Shown here: positions 35,887 to 44,726 of the stretch, piece after piece | How the letters are laid out: each line of letters opens with the position of its first letter | Position numbering within the stretch: position 1 is the first letter of the stretch | From: Flavobacteriaceae bacterium D16 | GTDB taxonomy: Bacteria > Bacteroidota > Bacteroidia > Flavobacteriales > Flavobacteriaceae | NCBI GenBank assembly: GCA_021295155.1 | Contig: JAJTJC010000036.1 | Location: forward strand, 1,054,001-1,118,000 | Reading direction: 5' to 3' | Length of the DNA stretch: 64,000 nt | Notes under the pieces: generated by a model | Told to the model about the DNA's origin: nothing | The model's database searches: none | What the model saw: the letters and a program-made list of their open reading frames with translations, nothing else | Program-made: the position numbers and the translations under genes

Positions 35887-37096
35887 CTGATAGTCTTACG
35901 GTTATTGTTTTTCGGATTCCTCCTACAATTGATGTTACTTCATAGTTCCCAGGAGGAAACAGACCGGAGTCCAGGATCAGCTGACCTTTGCCATGGCGTG
36001 TGGATGTAGCTGCCTTCTTGCTTGTTCCGGCTTTATCGGTAATCTCCCATACAATGCTCATGCCATCCGGGATAATCTGATCCATAAAACTTCGAATAGG
36101 TCCAATGGTTAGGACACGGTTGTTTTTCGAAAGAGTGATACTATAATCGGCAAAAGCAGGTTTAAATTCCAGGGATAGGGTATTACTTTGTGCAATGCCG
36201 GTTATGTAGGCGCTGATTTTCCAAGTATCCGGATATTCCGGATGTAAAAAAGTGGCGGTAGCCACACCCAAAATAGTGGTTGCCACGGCTTGTAATATTT
36301 GGCCTGCCGCGGTTTCTACTTCGTAGTTCACCAAAGTGCCATCACTGATCGTATTGCCATACGAATCTGTTATCCTGGAACTGGAAAGGGTAAGTAACTG
36401 ATGTCCGTCTGCATAGGGGTGTACCCGTTTAAAAGACACTTTAAAATCCACAGCATTCTCGGGCTGGACCTGTATACTCAATTCTTTGGATTGACTATTT
36501 TCAAAGGCTGCGGAGGTCAACATTACCCCGCTTTTTTCTGGACTGTAAAGGCTTGCCCATACCAGTCCGTTTTTGGTAAAAGCTGTATCGGTAATAATAT
36601 TTTCTTCTAGCTGCCGTGAGATCCCGACTGGGCTGTTATCAGCAAGCAGATTGTCGTAAATATCTGTAGGTAGAGCCACCAACATGGAGTGGTTGTTTCC
36701 CCCTGTTCGGATGGATTTAGGACCCAGGTAGGTCTCAATCATATTTTGACGTTCAGGGCTTGGATTAATTTGTATCTGACCATTGGGAAGTGGGCTATTG
36801 GTTTTCAACAACACCCAGGAGGCAATCCCTGATTTATTTGACAGGAATTCTGGTAAGAAATAATGCCACTCGTTTCCCGTTTTTTTTCCGGTTAGTACAG
36901 TGCTGCCCTGGGCATTTTTTACCAAAAGACCGGGTACTGCTTCTTCATCTGCAGGGAAAGTCAATACAATAGAATCACCTGCCTCGCGGGTCATATTTAC
37001 CGCTTCCTTCAGAGTGTAATCCCTCTGATCAGCTACCTCCCTCTGTTTGCAGCTAGACAGACAAACAATTAGTAAAATGAAAAACAGTATCCTCAT
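35870..37096 (-). CDS. Large lipoprotein with predicted Ig-like beta domains
   Basis: 408 residues, not recognised. Signal sequence with lipobox CLSSC (Cys near residue 16), then a mostly beta-strand protein. Segments such as KRVHPYADGHQLLTLSSSRI and YGNTISDGTLVNYEVETAAG resemble Ig/invasin-like bacterial repeats, which suggests stacked sandwich domains; this is a visual impression. It sits between the large membrane protein (2-bp gap) and the glycoside hydrolase (17-bp overlap), so the three probably work together at the envelope. Confidence 0.75.
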   Translation of the reverse strand: MRILFFILLIVCLSSCKQREVADQRDYTLKEAVNMTREAGDSIVLTFPADEEAVPGLLVKNAQGSTVLTGKKTGNEWHYFLPEFLSNKSGIASWVLLKTNSPLPNGQIQINPSPERQNMIETYLGPKSIRTGGNNHSMLVALPTDIYDNLLADNSPVGISRQLEENIITDTAFTKNGLVWASLYSPEKSGVMLTSAAFENSQSKELSIQVQPENAVDFKVSFKRVHPYADGHQLLTLSSSRITDSYGNTISDGTLVNYEVETAAGQILQAVATTILGVATATFLHPEYPDTWKISAYITGIAQSNTLSLEFKPAFADYSITLSKNNRVLTIGPIRSFMDQIIPDGMSIVWEITDKAGTSKKAATSTRHGKGQLILDSGLFPPGNYEVTSIVGGIRKTITVRLSDDPLE

Positions 37097-37098
37097 GG

Positions 37099-40000
37099 TT
37101 AAAAAGATTTTGCCGTATAAGGATTAAGGTCTATTCGCAGGTATTGATAACCCGGACCGGAAATTGGCTGTAGCCCTTTTTTCCAGTGCTGCAGTTTGCG
37201 ATCTGGCAGATATTTCTTGGAAATTTCATCATTCCGCATTCCATTTATAAATATCAGGTCCATTTCTTGGTTAATTACCTCCATTTGGGTTAAGTCCAGC
37301 GTGGTATAGACAAAAGGTTGCGTTCTCTGGACCCTCACTCCGTCTTGCAGGAACTTATGGTCTACCCATAACAGTTCACCCTCTTTATCTAAATAGGAAA
37401 CCAATAATTGGGGGATGGTTACTTCATGAGTTCCACGATTAAATAGCAACCCTTCCAAATATGATTCTGAAAAGGTAATTTCTTGCAGAGACAGCCCGCG
37501 ATACAGGTCCCGGGTAGCAACATTCCCGGCACATTGCAGGTTGAATCTCACAGGAGCCTCTTTGAAGGAAATCGGTGTAAATTCATTTGGATTAAAGCTA
37601 TCAGGGCTTTTTTCGTCATTCCCTGACCATGCCACTCCCTCAAAATAGATTTTGAATGGGGTAGTTTCCTTGGGCAGGAGTTTGTGTTTCATCTCATATT
37701 TTGCATTATAGCTGGCTAGTTGTTTATTGGCTTTATCGTAAAGAGTAGCATTAATAACCACATCCGCCGGAACATTATCCAGATTCTGGATTTCTCCAAT
37801 AATTGCATATTGATCCTGGAATTTTACAAGTTTGGCAGAAATTACTTCCAGCACAGGTTGCTCCAGTACGTCTTCATGATAGGTCTGTTCCGTGGTTATT
37901 CTCCGTCTGCCCTGATTGTAAAACCGCGTGCCATTTTCGGAGAATAATTGATCGGGGGGCAGGTCGTTTTCGGGAGGATTGGGAACAAGATACCAATAGC
38001 CATCACGCTTAACTACTTTATGTTGATTCACCTTCTTTATTTCCTCCAGGGGGGTGATCCACCGGGTAATTACTTCTGCCGTTACCACCTCAGGAGTTTG
38101 TTCTTTTATTTGCACAACTAGTGAATCCAGTTTCGCATAGGAACTCAATAAGCCATCGCTGACTGAGGTCTCCAGCATATACTGGGCCAGGCTTAGTTTA
38201 CTTTCAGGATCAATATAGGCGTGAGCTTCTTCGAATTCTTTAAAATCAAGCGCATCATAATAAGCCGACAGCACATTTTCCGGGGAATACTGAGCCTGAT
38301 TGTCCAAGTAAAAATGATAAATCCCATAAGAGGTAATCAACATTATTGTAATGGCCCAAAGCTGGTTGCTATGGGCAACTTTGGCTGCAAAACGGTTGTA
38401 ATTCACAGCATGGGATTCATAGACTGGTTCATGGTATTTAGCGGTCTTTAATGCTCTGTACCATATGGGCTGGATATTGATAAGAAAAGCGATAATTACT
38501 GTTAGGAGTGGAATGATTCCCCACATTAATTTTAAATAAATACCCACATCTTCTTTGGGTAGAATATTGGCCAAAGGGGGCACGTTTGCCTTCTCCCAAA
38601 CCACTATACCATTTTCCAGTTGCTGAAGACGTTGCCAACCACTGAAATACAGGATTGGGTCATAAAACTTATCGTTAGAGAAAATATATTTAAGGTTGTA
38701 TTTCTCTGGTACGGTAAGGAATTGCTGTAGGGACCCTATTCCTTCCACCCCTTTAAACTTAGAGTTCTCCAGGCGCTCAATTGCCCGACTGGTTAATTCA
38801 GGAAGCCTGCGTGCCGAATGGTAATTTCCATCTACGGTCAGGGCATTAGTCTGAGCGGCAAGCCAGGCCATCTGATCGCCAAAGCCCAGTGTTAGGTACC
38901 GCCACTGATCATGCTGGTCCTGGTTCAGAAAGTTGACCAGAGGCAGCATTTTAATTTTGGCGGGTTGTGCCGGTCGAAAATACCCAAGACTCATGGTAAA
39001 AACGACCATGAATACCAGAGAAGTCAATAAGAAACCGCCAACCATTTTAGGAAATATAGAACCATATTTCTCCTTGAGATAAGCCTTCAGGTCACCTTCA
39101 ACTAAGCGGAATACGAATTCTCCAAACAGCGGCAGCGCCATTATGGTAGCCCAAAGTGTAAACCGGTCTAATGTTAGAATATTGAAGGCATTTTCTCCAA
39201 GGATAGCTTTGGGTATCGGCGTGGTACCCCCGGTACCCAACAAGGTTAACAAGGATATAGATAGTCCGAAAAACAGGTAACGTTTACTGTAAAACCTATA
39301 GAAAATATAGGGTAACAGCAACAATAATACGCCCCAGGGAATCAGGAAGAATACCAAGCCTGAAGAGGTGACTTCAAGGAAGTTATCCCTGGAACCGTGG
39401 GGGATGGGAACCTGGGTAATGGGGTTGTTTTTGGTATTGATCCAGTAGGGTAGGATACAAGTTATAATCAGCACCAGGGAGCCAACACCAAATCCAAGGA
39501 TTCTATTGAACATGGCCTTAAAGGCAATCAGGAAAGATGTGAAGTTAACCTTTCGCAAACCGCCGGTCTGCTTAGTGGCCTTGTCCATTATCGCCATCCC
39601 GATCAATGGAAAAATAAAAAAGACCATTCCAAAAATGGGTGTAACGTGGTGGGATGTAACCGTAACTGCAATTAGGGAAAGGGAGGTAAAGAAATACCGA
39701 TACTTCCCCGTTTTTAACCAGAGGTATATTTCGGGCAGGGCATGTAATAGAACAGATAAACCTATAATACTTGGAAGCTGCCCAAACAGGTGCAAGGTTT
39801 CAATGAAAGTAGTTGAGGCTACAGCGAGTAAAGCGGCATAGCCCGCGATTCTCCTATTACCCAAAAGTAAATGACTAAAGCGGTAAACACCGGTAATAAA
39901 AAGGACTATTCCCAGGAGTGCCACCGTGTATAACCCAAATTTGAGGCCTCCAATAAAACTCAATAAGGCTATGGATTGATGCACCAGGGGTGGATAAGAC

Positions 40001-40185
40001 ATTACGGTAAATCCTGTATACCATCTATAGTCCCAGGGATCGAACCAGTTTTCTGCGTAATGATCTGCAAAAAACAAGTGAATGAGCGCATCGTAAGTTG
40101 ATTCAAGCGTAAAGAACAAGGCGGAGCCGTGAAAAACAAGGCCAACAAAAAGGGCCAAAATAAGTATGGTATTGGTGCGATTCAC
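37099..40185 (-). CDS. Large GT-C-like membrane protein (PTPS-related)
   Basis: 1028 residues, GTG start at 40185. The N-terminal ~590 residues contain about thirteen membrane helices with an early loop (TYDALIHLFFADHYAENWFD, then YPPLVHQS) like that of GT-C glycosyltransferases and the PTPS-related membrane family. A central helix (~615-640) precedes an NTF2-like domain (~650-770) and beta-rich C-terminal domains (~770-1028). It could be the lipid-linked sugar transferase or polymerase of the locus, but this is inference. First gene of the operon with the lipoprotein and hydrolase. Confidence 0.75.
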   Translation of the reverse strand: MNRTNTILILALFVGLVFHGSALFFTLESTYDALIHLFFADHYAENWFDPWDYRWYTGFTVMSYPPLVHQSIALLSFIGGLKFGLYTVALLGIVLFITGVYRFSHLLLGNRRIAGYAALLAVASTTFIETLHLFGQLPSIIGLSVLLHALPEIYLWLKTGKYRYFFTSLSLIAVTVTSHHVTPIFGMVFFIFPLIGMAIMDKATKQTGGLRKVNFTSFLIAFKAMFNRILGFGVGSLVLIITCILPYWINTKNNPITQVPIPHGSRDNFLEVTSSGLVFFLIPWGVLLLLLPYIFYRFYSKRYLFFGLSISLLTLLGTGGTTPIPKAILGENAFNILTLDRFTLWATIMALPLFGEFVFRLVEGDLKAYLKEKYGSIFPKMVGGFLLTSLVFMVVFTMSLGYFRPAQPAKIKMLPLVNFLNQDQHDQWRYLTLGFGDQMAWLAAQTNALTVDGNYHSARRLPELTSRAIERLENSKFKGVEGIGSLQQFLTVPEKYNLKYIFSNDKFYDPILYFSGWQRLQQLENGIVVWEKANVPPLANILPKEDVGIYLKLMWGIIPLLTVIIAFLINIQPIWYRALKTAKYHEPVYESHAVNYNRFAAKVAHSNQLWAITIMLITSYGIYHFYLDNQAQYSPENVLSAYYDALDFKEFEEAHAYIDPESKLSLAQYMLETSVSDGLLSSYAKLDSLVVQIKEQTPEVVTAEVITRWITPLEEIKKVNQHKVVKRDGYWYLVPNPPENDLPPDQLFSENGTRFYNQGRRRITTEQTYHEDVLEQPVLEVISAKLVKFQDQYAIIGEIQNLDNVPADVVINATLYDKANKQLASYNAKYEMKHKLLPKETTPFKIYFEGVAWSGNDEKSPDSFNPNEFTPISFKEAPVRFNLQCAGNVATRDLYRGLSLQEITFSESYLEGLLFNRGTHEVTIPQLLVSYLDKEGELLWVDHKFLQDGVRVQRTQPFVYTTLDLTQMEVINQEMDLIFINGMRNDEISKKYLPDRKLQHWKKGLQPISGPGYQYLRIDLNPYTAKSF

Positions 40186-40270
40186 TTAGGCGGTGCTGTA
40201 GGAAAATATAACAGTATAAAAGTAGATATATTGTAAAAATACTTCACAATCAACCACCTACGGAAAGCAA

Positions 40271-40340
40271 CCATTCGTCTACAGAAATAGCCTGCTAGTC
40301 AAGATCTGCTCATTACTTTCGTCTTACCCTGCTAGTTTTG
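40271..40340 (+). promoter_or_regulatory. LytTR-type operator D and -7 box, upstream of receiver-GT2
   Basis: CCATTCGTC (40271-40279, followed by TACAG) has a degenerate second copy CTGCTAGTC at a 21-bp period (40292-40300). TAGTTTTG (40333-40340) is a perfect TAnnTTTG box starting 62 bp after the first repeat. CTTAACCT (40387-40394) directly abuts the ATG. The site also lies 86 bp upstream of the divergent 37099-40185 gene and could influence it. Confidence 0.7.
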
Positions 40341-40394
40341 TTTAAAATTTCAGTGCAAATAGTGCTGGATTGATAACCAAAAAAAGCTTAACCT

Positions 40395-41669
40395 ATGAAG
40401 ATTTTAGCAATAGACGACCAGCAACTTATCTTGCTGTCATTAGAAAAAAGGCTTTCAGAATCAGGATATCAGGTTCGTACGGCCTCAGGAGGACAGCAGG
40501 GTATTGAAGCCTTTAGATCTTTTAAACCCGATTTGGTTTTACTGGATATTAATATGCCGGGAATATCCGGATTGAAAGTAATTCAGCACATACGTAACGA
40601 AAGGAATTCTGAGGTGCCAATTATGGTGATGTCTGGAAATACCCAGGACGAGATAATTGCAGAAGGTTTTAAACTTGGTATTACCGATTACCTTAAAAAG
40701 CCCATGAGCCTGGATGAGATTCAGATTAGAATACAGAAAACCATTGGCGATCCGAAAGTGCATCTGAATGCTCCTGCCTTGGCAGAAAAAAAACAAGTCT
40801 TACAAAAACATTGCGTTGGCGTAGTAATCCCATGCTACAATGAGGCCGATCGCCTTTCAGGAACCGATTTTAAAGAATTTGTCTCTAAACATCTCGGGTA
40901 TCACCTTTGTTTTGTAAACGATGGGAGTACGGATAACACCCTGGAAGTTCTTCACGATCTTAAAGAAGGAAATGAGAAGGCAATTAGCATTTATAACTGT
41001 GCAAGGAATGGGGGTAAGGCAGAGGCTGTAAGGCAGGGAATTGCTCACCTTTCCCAGGACCCTCAATTTGATTTTATTGGATATCTGGATGCTGATCTTT
41101 CAACTGATTTGAGTGATTTTGATCAACTGGTGCAGACCCTTGCCGATTCAGAATATAAAATTGTCAGTGGTTCCAGGATAGACCGTATGGGGGCGAATAT
41201 AACCAAGGAATCAGCAAGAAAGATAATTAGTAAGACCATTAACCTGATCATTCGAAGTATTCTAGGGATGAATTTTAAGGATACCCAATGCGGCGCCAAG
41301 ATTATGAGAAGGGAAATTGCTCAACAAATGTTTACCGAAAAATTTATTACGCGCTGGTTATTTGATGTGGAAATATTTATGCGGATGCGTAAATTTTACG
41401 GAAAAGAAAGGGTTCAGCAATTTATATGTGAACAGCCATTAAAACGATGGATACATGCCGATGGATCTAAATTGTCCATGAAAGATTCGATAAAGATTGT
41501 TGGACAATTGGCCAAGATCGCGTGGCATTACAGAGGGCGCAAAAATGCGGAACAGCGGAAGGCAGTTAAAAGCAATTCTTCATCTGAAAATCATTTATCG
41601 CAAGGAAATCGCTATTCACCAACAGGTAAATCGCAGCTGACTCAAAGTGCCGTAGTTCTGGGAGATTAA
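40395..41669 (+). CDS. Receiver domain fused to a family 2 glycosyltransferase
   Basis: 424 residues. The receiver (1-~120) has Asp7/Asp8, phospho-acceptor Asp51 in LVLLDINMPGISGLK, Ser80 and Lys102 in YLKKP. A GT2 catalytic domain follows (~135-385): VVIPCYNEADRL, FVNDGSTDNTLEVL, the DxD-like YLDADLSTDL, KDTQCGAKIMRRE and RWLFDVEIFMR, as in dolichyl-phosphate sugar transferases. No C-terminal membrane helices. A glycosyltransferase whose activity could be set by phosphorylation is unusual. Promoter operator D and leader CTTAACCT tie it to the polysaccharide locus. Confidence 0.9.
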   Translation: MKILAIDDQQLILLSLEKRLSESGYQVRTASGGQQGIEAFRSFKPDLVLLDINMPGISGLKVIQHIRNERNSEVPIMVMSGNTQDEIIAEGFKLGITDYLKKPMSLDEIQIRIQKTIGDPKVHLNAPALAEKKQVLQKHCVGVVIPCYNEADRLSGTDFKEFVSKHLGYHLCFVNDGSTDNTLEVLHDLKEGNEKAISIYNCARNGGKAEAVRQGIAHLSQDPQFDFIGYLDADLSTDLSDFDQLVQTLADSEYKIVSGSRIDRMGANITKESARKIISKTINLIIRSILGMNFKDTQCGAKIMRREIAQQMFTEKFITRWLFDVEIFMRMRKFYGKERVQQFICEQPLKRWIHADGSKLSMKDSIKIVGQLAKIAWHYRGRKNAEQRKAVKSNSSSENHLSQGNRYSPTGKSQLTQSAVVLGD

Positions 41670-41705
41670 TGAGGATATTTAAATCATAATTGAAAAATAA
41701 AACGC

Positions 41706-41834
41706 ATGAAATCAAATAGTTATCCAGCCAATCCTGGATTTATTAAAGTGGAAAATGCTCAGAATCTATACCAACTTTGTGAAGTAAGTATAAATCAAAA
41801 TGAGATTATCCTTAAAATTCTGGAAACTGCATAG
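41706..41834 (+). CDS. Possible 42-residue small protein
   Basis: A short reading frame (MKSNSYPANPGFIKVENAQN ...) 36 bp after the receiver-GT2 gene, on the same strand and before a shared terminator. It contains one Cys and a hydrophobic-acidic C-terminus and has no recognisable motif. The location before the terminator supports transcription; whether it is translated is unknown. Confidence 0.35.
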   Translation: MKSNSYPANPGFIKVENAQNLYQLCEVSINQNEIILKILETA

Positions 41835-41860
41835 TTCCCAAGTCTTTCTTATGAAAGAGA

Positions 41861-41892
41861 AAAAGGTTGTTCATAAATTGAACAACCTTTTT
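41861..41892. terminator. Bidirectional intrinsic terminator
   Basis: AAAAGGTTGTTCA (41861-41873) pairs with TGAACAACCTTTT (41879-41891) around a 5-nt loop; A-run on one side and T-run on the other, between the receiver-GT2 unit and the convergent DUF4407 gene. Confidence 0.88.
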
Positions 41893-41894
41893 AA

Positions 41895-42995
41895 TTAAAG
41901 GCTCTTTATCTGCAGGTCGTGAAATGCATCTGCCTGCAATCTCATTAGTGCTTCGGCTTTTTCCTTTTTGTAAGCATAAACCGCTTCTTCTTCCCTGATT
42001 TCACCATAGACCTTTTCATTCAACGCAAGATACGTAGCAAGGATATCTTTTCGTTGTTTTACTTTCTGCATCACCCAGGATTTTACAGCTGTTTCTTCAT
42101 CCTCCAATTTATAGTCATACGGACCCTTGGGGGATAGTAATTTTACCACAATAGGAGAAGTCTCAATAGCCAGGAATAAAAGGAAAATAAAGAAGGAAGG
42201 AAACCAGGGCGATTTACCCAGGGCGTTGATCCGGGCCATAAGACCGTCAAATCCATCAATAATGGGTTGTGAATTTTCCACATCCTGTCCGTATTCCTGT
42301 TGTAGCGAAGAAATTTGTGCTTCTATCGCCTCTATTTTTTGCCCGTTCTGCTCTTTGAGATCCCGAAGTTCAAGTAAGTAGGCATCGTGTTTTTCACGTT
42401 TTTCCTTGTAAACCGGCCCTTTCCCAATTAATAAAGTGCCTTCCCTGCCTTCTGCTTCAGCGATATAGGTATCGTAAAGGGCGTTAGTTTCGGCTTCCTT
42501 GGCTGCAATTTCTCCTTTGAGATTGACAATGTCCTTGTTGAGTCCTTCAATTACAGGTGTATATTGTAGGGCTATTTGTTCTTTATTGGCCAGGGTCATT
42601 GTGTTTTTTTCTTCCAGGAGTACCTGGTTGATTTCCTTTTCAAAAATCTTCATCTCCAAAGGTTTGGAAATCACCACGGCTATAATTACCGCCAGGATAA
42701 TCCTCGGTGTGGCTTGTATAAACTCACTCCAAAAGCTATCCCTTTTTCTTATTGTAGAAACAATAAAGCGATCCAGGTTAAATATCAACAGTCCCCACAC
42801 CAGCCCAAAAAACAGGGCGGCATATACATTGTCAAATACAGTGTACAAGGCATATGCACTGGCAATAAAGGCCATTACAGCGGTAAAGAATACGGTAGCA
42901 CCAATACCGGCATATTTGTTTTGTTCCCCTGAGGAACAGGTATCAAGAATGGAAACGTCAGCTCCGGAACAGAGCACGAAAAATCGGCGGATCAT
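41895..42995 (-). CDS. DUF4407 membrane protein with coiled coil
   Basis: 366 residues. Two close membrane helices near the N-terminus (about 30-75), a further helix (~93-110), a long alpha-helical coiled coil (~115-235, rich in Glu, Lys and Gln), a fourth helix (~262-280) and a helical C-terminus. This matches DUF4407. The function is unknown. Confidence 0.85.
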   Translation of the reverse strand: MIRRFFVLCSGADVSILDTCSSGEQNKYAGIGATVFFTAVMAFIASAYALYTVFDNVYAALFFGLVWGLLIFNLDRFIVSTIRKRDSFWSEFIQATPRIILAVIIAVVISKPLEMKIFEKEINQVLLEEKNTMTLANKEQIALQYTPVIEGLNKDIVNLKGEIAAKEAETNALYDTYIAEAEGREGTLLIGKGPVYKEKREKHDAYLLELRDLKEQNGQKIEAIEAQISSLQQEYGQDVENSQPIIDGFDGLMARINALGKSPWFPSFFIFLLFLAIETSPIVVKLLSPKGPYDYKLEDEETAVKSWVMQKVKQRKDILATYLALNEKVYGEIREEEAVYAYKKEKAEALMRLQADAFHDLQIKSL

Positions 42996-43084
42996 AATAG
43001 TGTTCGTTTTTGATTGTGACTATTAGAACGCCGTTAGTAATAAATTGTTACATAAAATTTACAAAAGTTTGGTTTTCACCACTT

Positions 43085-44470
43085 TTACGACATTTCAGTG
43101 TAGAATTTATAGAAATAGGGTATGGTCTCGATGCCTTTCAGAAAGTTCCAAATCCCGAAGTGTTCATTGGGGGAATGTATGGCATTACTATCCAGGCCAA
43201 ATCCCATCAGGATGGATTTGCTACCAAGTTCCTTTTCAAAAAGGGCAACAATAGGAATACTCCCGCCATTGCGTTTCGGTACCGGCACTTTCCCGAAGGT
43301 GGTTTCATAAGCTTTACTTGCAGCCTGGTAGCCTATACTATCAATAGGAGTAACATAACTTTCACCCCCGTGATGTGGATTAACTTTTACACGTACTCCA
43401 GGAGGGGCAATCTGCGCAAAATGTTTGGAAAAAAGATCGGTGATCTCATGCCAGTCCTGATCTGGAACCAATCTCATTGAGATCTTGGCAAAGGCCTTGC
43501 TGGGGATAACGGTCTTGGCACCCTCCCCTGTATATCCACCCCAAATGCCATTCACATCTAAGGTAGGCCGGATGGAATTACGCTCATTGGTACTGTAAGT
43601 TTCTTCCCCATACACCGATTCAATGTCCAGGGCATTTTTATAGGCTTCCAGATCAAACGGTGCCTTGGCCATGGCAGTTCTTTCTTCATCTGTAAGTTCT
43701 ACAACTTTATCATAGAATCCGGGGATTGTTATATGGTTATTTTCGTCATGCAGGGAAGCAATCATTTTGGCCAGGATATTAATAGGATTGGCTACAGCTC
43801 CGCCGTAAAGTCCGGAATGCAGGTCGCGGTTAGGACCGGTAACTTCCACTTCTACATAACTCAATCCCCTCAGTCCTGTGGTTATTGAAGGGATATCATT
43901 GGCAATCATTCCAGTATCCGAGATCAGGATAATATCATTAGCCAGTTTTTCGTGGTTCTCTTGCACAAAATCGGATAAGCTCTCACTTCCAACCTCCTCT
44001 TCACCCTCGATCATAAACTTCACATTACAGGGGAGTAAGTTCTTACTTACCATAAATTCCAGTGCTTTAACATGCATATAGACCTGTCCTTTGTCGTCTG
44101 AAGCGCCACGTGCGAAGATTGCTCCCTGAGGATGCAGCTCGTTGGTGCGAATGGTAGGTTCAAAAGGGGGAGTTTCCCAGAGTTCTAGGGGATCTGGTGG
44201 TTGTACATCATAATGGCCGTATACCAGAACGGTGGGTAATTCCGGATCAATGATCTTTTCTCCGTATATAATAGGATAACCTTTGGTTTCACATATTTCA
44301 ACGTGGTCACAGCCAGCTTCAGACAGCCCTTTTTTAATAGCTTCAGCTGCATTGTAAATATCCTGGGAGAAAGCCGAATCGGCACTAATTGAAGGAATTT
44401 TTAATAATTCAATGAGTTCCTGAATAAAACGCTCACGATGTTCGGCAATGTAGGCCTTTATGTCATCCAT
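43085..44470 (-). CDS. M20-family dipeptidase (CNDP-like)
   Basis: 461 residues. A two-zinc peptidase: VYGHYDVQPPDP and the GASDDKGQVYMH segment carry the first metal ligands, EGEEEVGSESL the catalytic Glu, and the insert dimerisation domain (~200-370) has the HSGLYGGAVANP motif. The final His is in the NAIHSPNEHF segment. The sequence places it with the carnosine/cytosolic nonspecific dipeptidase group. Monocistronic. Confidence 0.9.
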   Translation of the reverse strand: MDDIKAYIAEHRERFIQELIELLKIPSISADSAFSQDIYNAAEAIKKGLSEAGCDHVEICETKGYPIIYGEKIIDPELPTVLVYGHYDVQPPDPLELWETPPFEPTIRTNELHPQGAIFARGASDDKGQVYMHVKALEFMVSKNLLPCNVKFMIEGEEEVGSESLSDFVQENHEKLANDIILISDTGMIANDIPSITTGLRGLSYVEVEVTGPNRDLHSGLYGGAVANPINILAKMIASLHDENNHITIPGFYDKVVELTDEERTAMAKAPFDLEAYKNALDIESVYGEETYSTNERNSIRPTLDVNGIWGGYTGEGAKTVIPSKAFAKISMRLVPDQDWHEITDLFSKHFAQIAPPGVRVKVNPHHGGESYVTPIDSIGYQAASKAYETTFGKVPVPKRNGGSIPIVALFEKELGSKSILMGFGLDSNAIHSPNEHFGIWNFLKGIETIPYFYKFYTEMS

Positions 44471-44537
44471 TATAAAGAGTTTGTAATTCCAATAAAATTA
44501 CAAAAAGGAGTGTTATAATTTTTGAGTTAAGCCTGTT

Positions 44538-44565
44538 TTTGAAAAGAAAAATTAATTTATATTTG
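44538..44565 (+). promoter_or_regulatory. Promoter of tRNA-Leu
   Basis: TATATTTG (44558-44565) is a perfect TAnnTTTG box, with a TTTG at 44538-44541 as a possible -33 element at a slightly short spacing. It lies 24 bp upstream of the tRNA. Confidence 0.6.
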
Positions 44566-44589
44566 CAACCCCTAAGCAATTAGGAAAAT

Positions 44590-44671
44590 GCAGGCGTGGT
44601 GGAATTGGTAGACACGCTAGACTTAGGATCTAGTGCCGAAAGGTGTGAGAGTTCGAGTCTCTCCGCCTGTA
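44590..44671 (+). tRNA. tRNA-Leu (TAG)
   Basis: 82 nt with a cloverleaf including the long variable arm of tRNA-Leu. Acceptor GCAGGCG pairs with CGCCTGT (one G-T pair), discriminator A; anticodon stem CTAGA/TCTAG around loop CTTAGGA gives anticodon TAG; the T arm has GTTCGAGTC. The 3' CCA is not fully encoded. Confidence 0.95.
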
Positions 44672-44678
44672 CAGAAAA

Positions 44679-44706
44679 AAACCCCTGATCTTTCAGGGGT
44701 TTTGTA
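44679..44706 (+). terminator. Terminator after tRNA-Leu
   Basis: AACCCCTGA pairs with TCAGGGGTT around a short loop and is followed by TTTG, directly after the tRNA. Confidence 0.8.
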
Positions 44707-44726
44707 ATATATGGAGGTCTCATAAT

